Positions 49,754-51,512 of a DNA stretch of 51,512 nt are shown here, piece after piece. How positions within the stretch are numbered: the stretch's first letter is position 1; the number at the start of each line of letters is the position of its first letter. The notes under the pieces were generated by a model, which was not told the origin of the DNA, did no database searches, and saw only the letters and a program-made list of their open reading frames with translations. Made by a program: the position numbers and the translations under genes. The stretch is from Treponema sp. (lineage in GTDB: Bacteria > Spirochaetota > Spirochaetia > Treponematales > Treponemataceae), in assembly GCA_024687165.1 (NCBI GenBank), contig JAILEY010000004.1, positions 1 to 51,512 of the forward strand. The letters are read 5' to 3'.

Positions 49754-49845
49754 GTATTTTCGTAACGAAGTGAGAAAATACACTTAAATAATTACCTATA
49801 GGCCAAACGGTAGCGAAAGCGGACGTATGGCCCAGTGGAATGAGA

Positions 49846-49878
49846 GGATTTACAAAAAAAAATTGTAAATCCTTTTTT
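49846..49878 (+). terminator. Terminator downstream of the CAT tRNA, copy 1
   Basis: GGATTTACAA (49846-49855) pairs perfectly with TTGTAAATCC (49863-49872), followed by six T. Probably ends the tRNA transcript about 95 nt after the tRNA. Confidence 0.82.
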
Positions 49879-49906
49879 ATTTTAAATTATAAACAAGAAT
49901 AAATAC

Positions 49907-50029
49907 CTTGGATTTGAAGTGGAGTGAACGCGCCGACAGGCGAAGAGGCTGCAAGGATGTAGCCGGCAGTGAACGGAACCGGGCTGTAAGGAGCAAACAG
50001 GAGGTTTGTGACTGGAAGCCAAATCCAAG
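49907..50029 (+). repeat. tRNA-linked structured unit whose terminal stem copies the T-arm
   Basis: CTTGGATTTG (49907-49916, with the flanking C) pairs with CAAATCCAAG (50020-50029). The right arm equals the tRNA T-arm/acceptor sequence (49736-49745). Just inside the arms, GAAGTGGAGTGAACG and GTGACTGGAAG resemble the junction motifs of copies A-C (GCGAAGGAGTG and CGACTGGAAG). Internal hairpins include GGCTGCA/TGTAGCC and AACC/GGTT. A left-half copy occurs in unit 2. Confidence 0.6.
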
Positions 50030-50129
50030 ATGGCCCAGTATTTTCGTAACGAAGTGAGAAAATACATTTAAATAATTACCTATAGGCCAAACGGTAGCGA
50101 AAGCGGACGTATGGCCCAGTGGAATGAGA

Positions 50130-50160
50130 GGATTTACAAAAAAAATTGTAAATCCTTTTT
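50130..50160 (+). terminator. Terminator, copy 2 (in the duplicated unit)
   Basis: GGATTTACAA (50130-50139) pairs with TTGTAAATCC (50146-50155), followed by six T; same as the copy at 49846 with one fewer A in the loop. Confidence 0.8.
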
Positions 50161-50332
50161 TATTTTAAATTATAAACAAGAATAAATACCTTGGATTTGA
50201 AGTGGAGTGAACGCGCCGACAGGCGAAGGCTGCAAGGATGTAGCCGGCAGTGAACGGAAGTGGAGTGAACGCGCCTTTACTCCTCCCACAAAAATTTCCA
50301 CATTCGTTATAGAACATGCGTTATAAATCCGA

Positions 50333-50338
50333 TATAAT
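50333..50338 (+). promoter_or_regulatory. -10 box of the CT-repeat lipoprotein gene
   Basis: TATAAT at 50333-50338; the hexamer 17 bp upstream (TAGAAC) is a poor -35 match. It would start transcription about 8 bp before GGAG at 50352. Confidence 0.45.
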
Positions 50339-50374
50339 AATAGAACGATGTGGAGTTTTAATTATGGTTTTAAA

Positions 50375-51512
50375 ATGCAAAGAGAGAAAAGTAAAATCAA
50401 TTTTCCGTCTCTCTCTCACTCTCTCTTTAGTTTAATTTTCATTTTCTCTCTGACCTCCTGTGATTTTTTTCATGTAGGTGTTAAAGAATTTTTTGTTAAA
50501 TATACTGAGACTGCCGCAATCGAAAAAGACGTAAAATCAGATTCAATCGGGAAATCTTTGAGCGGCATAGACTGCATTGAAAGTAACGAAGATAAATCCA
50601 TAATTTTTTACCTTAGAAATCCGCAGGCTTACAGGCTTGAATTTTCATACACCTTTGACCACGAGGAAATTGCAGAACATTTTGATTCCTATGAAACTGA
50701 CGGTACAATTCTTTATGATCAGTCAGCAGACGGCTCTGTAATGACTATGACTTTTGCCCACTCTTTTCTGCATGAGCTTGAAATGGGCGCAATCGCAGAA
50801 TATGACGAAGACGGCAATCCGACCGGAAAATGCATAAAGGATATTTCGGGAATAATACACATCGTTGAATCAGAAACAAGGCGCGTGTTTGAATCTTACC
50901 ACCTTGAGCTTGCAGTAAACTCAGCGCCTCCAAGAATCCGTGGGGCAGTAATTCAACGTAACAAACCAAGTCCTGCACCATCGGGGGAAACTGCTTATTT
51001 TGTAGTCTGCTTTAATATCAAAAACTTAAACAACACAGTTCATCAGGCTGACACAAAAGATTTATACATTGGCAGTGAACTTTACCACGTTGATTTTTCA
51101 GGCGGGTCAATTGCAATCACTGACGAAGAAGGAAGCTCATCAAATTTAAAGCTTTCTACCACTGCGCCGACTTCGCTTTACAATGTTGACGGAGCAGATA
51201 CTGTTTTTGCTGCCGGAACTTCTGCTGAAGGTTTTGTTCCATTGTATTATACAACTGATATTAATGCAGATTCTGTTACAGCAGCGAATGCGGTTTCTTA
51301 TAAAATTCAGCTTAAAGATTTTGACGGCTTTGATACTGCTGTTACTGTTGCAAATGTTACAGATCGATTGCGTCCGCCTCAGGTAAATGTTAATGCGACA
51401 TCAACTGAGTATGCAGCAGATGATGTTACTGGAACCTTTGATTTAGTTATTTCTCACAGCGGTGAATGTTACCACAATGAAGAGGGTGTTGAAGTTGCAG
51501 GAGAGCCTGTTT
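50375..51512 (+). CDS. Surface lipoprotein, 3' end beyond the window; possibly frame-switched start
   Basis: An open frame runs from ATG 50375 to the window edge (379 codons). It starts MQREKSKINFPSLSHSLFSL and has a lipobox LTSC at residue 29-32, followed by DFFHVGVKEFFVKYTE and an extracytoplasmic region of Ig-like or beta-sandwich character (NSAPPRIRGAVIQRNK, LRPPQVNVNATSTEYAADD). This start has no Shine-Dalgarno site. GGAG (50352-50355) is ideally placed for a different ATG at 50364, whose frame stops at 50433 after 23 codons. The frames meet at a CT repeat (50408-50426): one CT unit fewer would join the good start to the lipoprotein. I do not recognise the family. Confidence 0.8.
   Translation, partial: MQREKSKINFPSLSHSLFSLIFIFSLTSCDFFHVGVKEFFVKYTETAAIEKDVKSDSIGKSLSGIDCIESNEDKSIIFYLRNPQAYRLEFSYTFDHEEIAEHFDSYETDGTILYDQSADGSVMTMTFAHSFLHELEMGAIAEYDEDGNPTGKCIKDISGIIHIVESETRRVFESYHLELAVNSAPPRIRGAVIQRNKPSPAPSGETAYFVVCFNIKNLNNTVHQADTKDLYIGSELYHVDFSGGSIAITDEEGSSSNLKLSTTAPTSLYNVDGADTVFAAGTSAEGFVPLYYTTDINADSVTAANAVSYKIQLKDFDGFDTAVTVANVTDRLRPPQVNVNATSTEYAADDVTGTFDLVISHSGECYHNEEGVEVAGEPV
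50408..50426 (+). repeat. CT dinucleotide repeat in the signal-peptide region
   Basis: (TC)5, one A, then (CT)4. It lies between two overlapping starts in different frames and before the lipobox; one unit less puts ATG 50364 in frame with the lipoprotein. Confidence 0.8.

Larger units (their letters stand above)
49737..50259 (+). repeat. 284-bp tandem duplication that starts inside the tRNA 3' end
   Basis: Unit 1 is 49737-50020; unit 2 starts at 50021 and matches to about 50259, after which GTGGAGTGAACGCGCC is repeated again (50260-50275). The copies differ by about four small changes. Each begins with the last 17 bases of the tRNA, so unit 2 recreates the tRNA 3' end without the rest. Each holds a GTATTTTC/GAAAATAC hairpin, an internal TATGGCCCAGT echo and a strong terminator. 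No gene or integrase lies within. Confidence 0.85.

Noticed and set aside
49571-50067. Two minus-strand open frames sharing YFLTSLRKYWAILDL
   Set aside because: They are antisense to the tRNA and its duplicated trailer, a common spurious annotation; the shared start comes from the duplicated DNA.

Overview
The window comes from a low-GC spirochaete, almost certainly a Treponema. The evidence is a set of gene families and habits typical of treponemes: a short alanyl-tRNA synthetase without the C-terminal domain, a fliS/flgN flagellar block, a group-2 sigma factor beside groES, a CBS-containing family II pyrophosphatase, many SPII lipoproteins and a GKN-type dephospho-CoA kinase. All coding assignments come from reading translations; no database search was possible.

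Layout. 1-139 is the end of an IS3-family (IS150-like) element. 162-2600 (minus) holds two tandem secreted paralogues and two HAD phosphatases. 2747-6168 is a carbohydrate-type ABC importer without its ATPase: a lipoprotein binding protein and two permeases, separated by a terminator-like hairpin. 6494-8813 is a metal-sensing ArsR repressor with a Zn/Cd-type P-ATPase. 8828-13385 is a housekeeping run (pth, mazG, clpP, GNAT, an RNA-binding protein, a metallo-hydrolase) that converges on ftsH. 15573-17151 is a flagellar chaperone operon (fliS, flgN-like, tetR) behind a good sigma-28 promoter. tRNA-Asp and the pyrophosphatase follow. 19603-23908 is a GldA/GldF/GldG/DUF4340 ABC system. Next come purC, an outer-membrane protein, a cysteine-cluster protein, alaS, a SurA-like chaperone, nusB, a TPR protein, groES, the sigma factor, recG and yggT. 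35873-38407 is a large surface lipoprotein with a G8 tract in its signal region. 38457-43269 holds an Rpn-type nuclease gene and dnaE; 43750-48137 holds polA, coaE and a SPOR protein. After a small secreted protein, 49016-50374 is a gene-poor stretch with abutting 23-bp and 22-bp tandem arrays, a CAT-anticodon tRNA and a 284-bp duplication that repeats the tRNA 3' end. The window ends inside another lipoprotein whose start lies just before a CT repeat.

The most unusual content is a family of structured repeats. Full-length copies (43294-43433, 43451-43582, 48235-48396), an internally deleted copy (6328-6416) and solo-stem copies (26163-26190, 43604-43628) share one plan. A terminal stem P1 encloses an inner stem P2, which in full copies encloses hairpins P3 and P4. 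The P3 loop and flanking motifs are conserved while the stems differ in sequence but keep pairing, as expected of a folded RNA or folded single-stranded DNA. A related unit sits beside the CAT tRNA, and its terminal stem copies the tRNA T-arm.

Regulatory signals that fit their genes include a -24/-12 (sigma-54) promoter before the RpoS-like sigma factor, which parallels the Borrelia RpoN-RpoS cascade, a sigma-28 promoter before fliS, and an ArsR-type operator overlapping both promoter and start codon of an apparently leaderless repressor gene. Two lipoprotein genes carry simple repeats (G8 and CT) placed where a length change would switch the reading frame.
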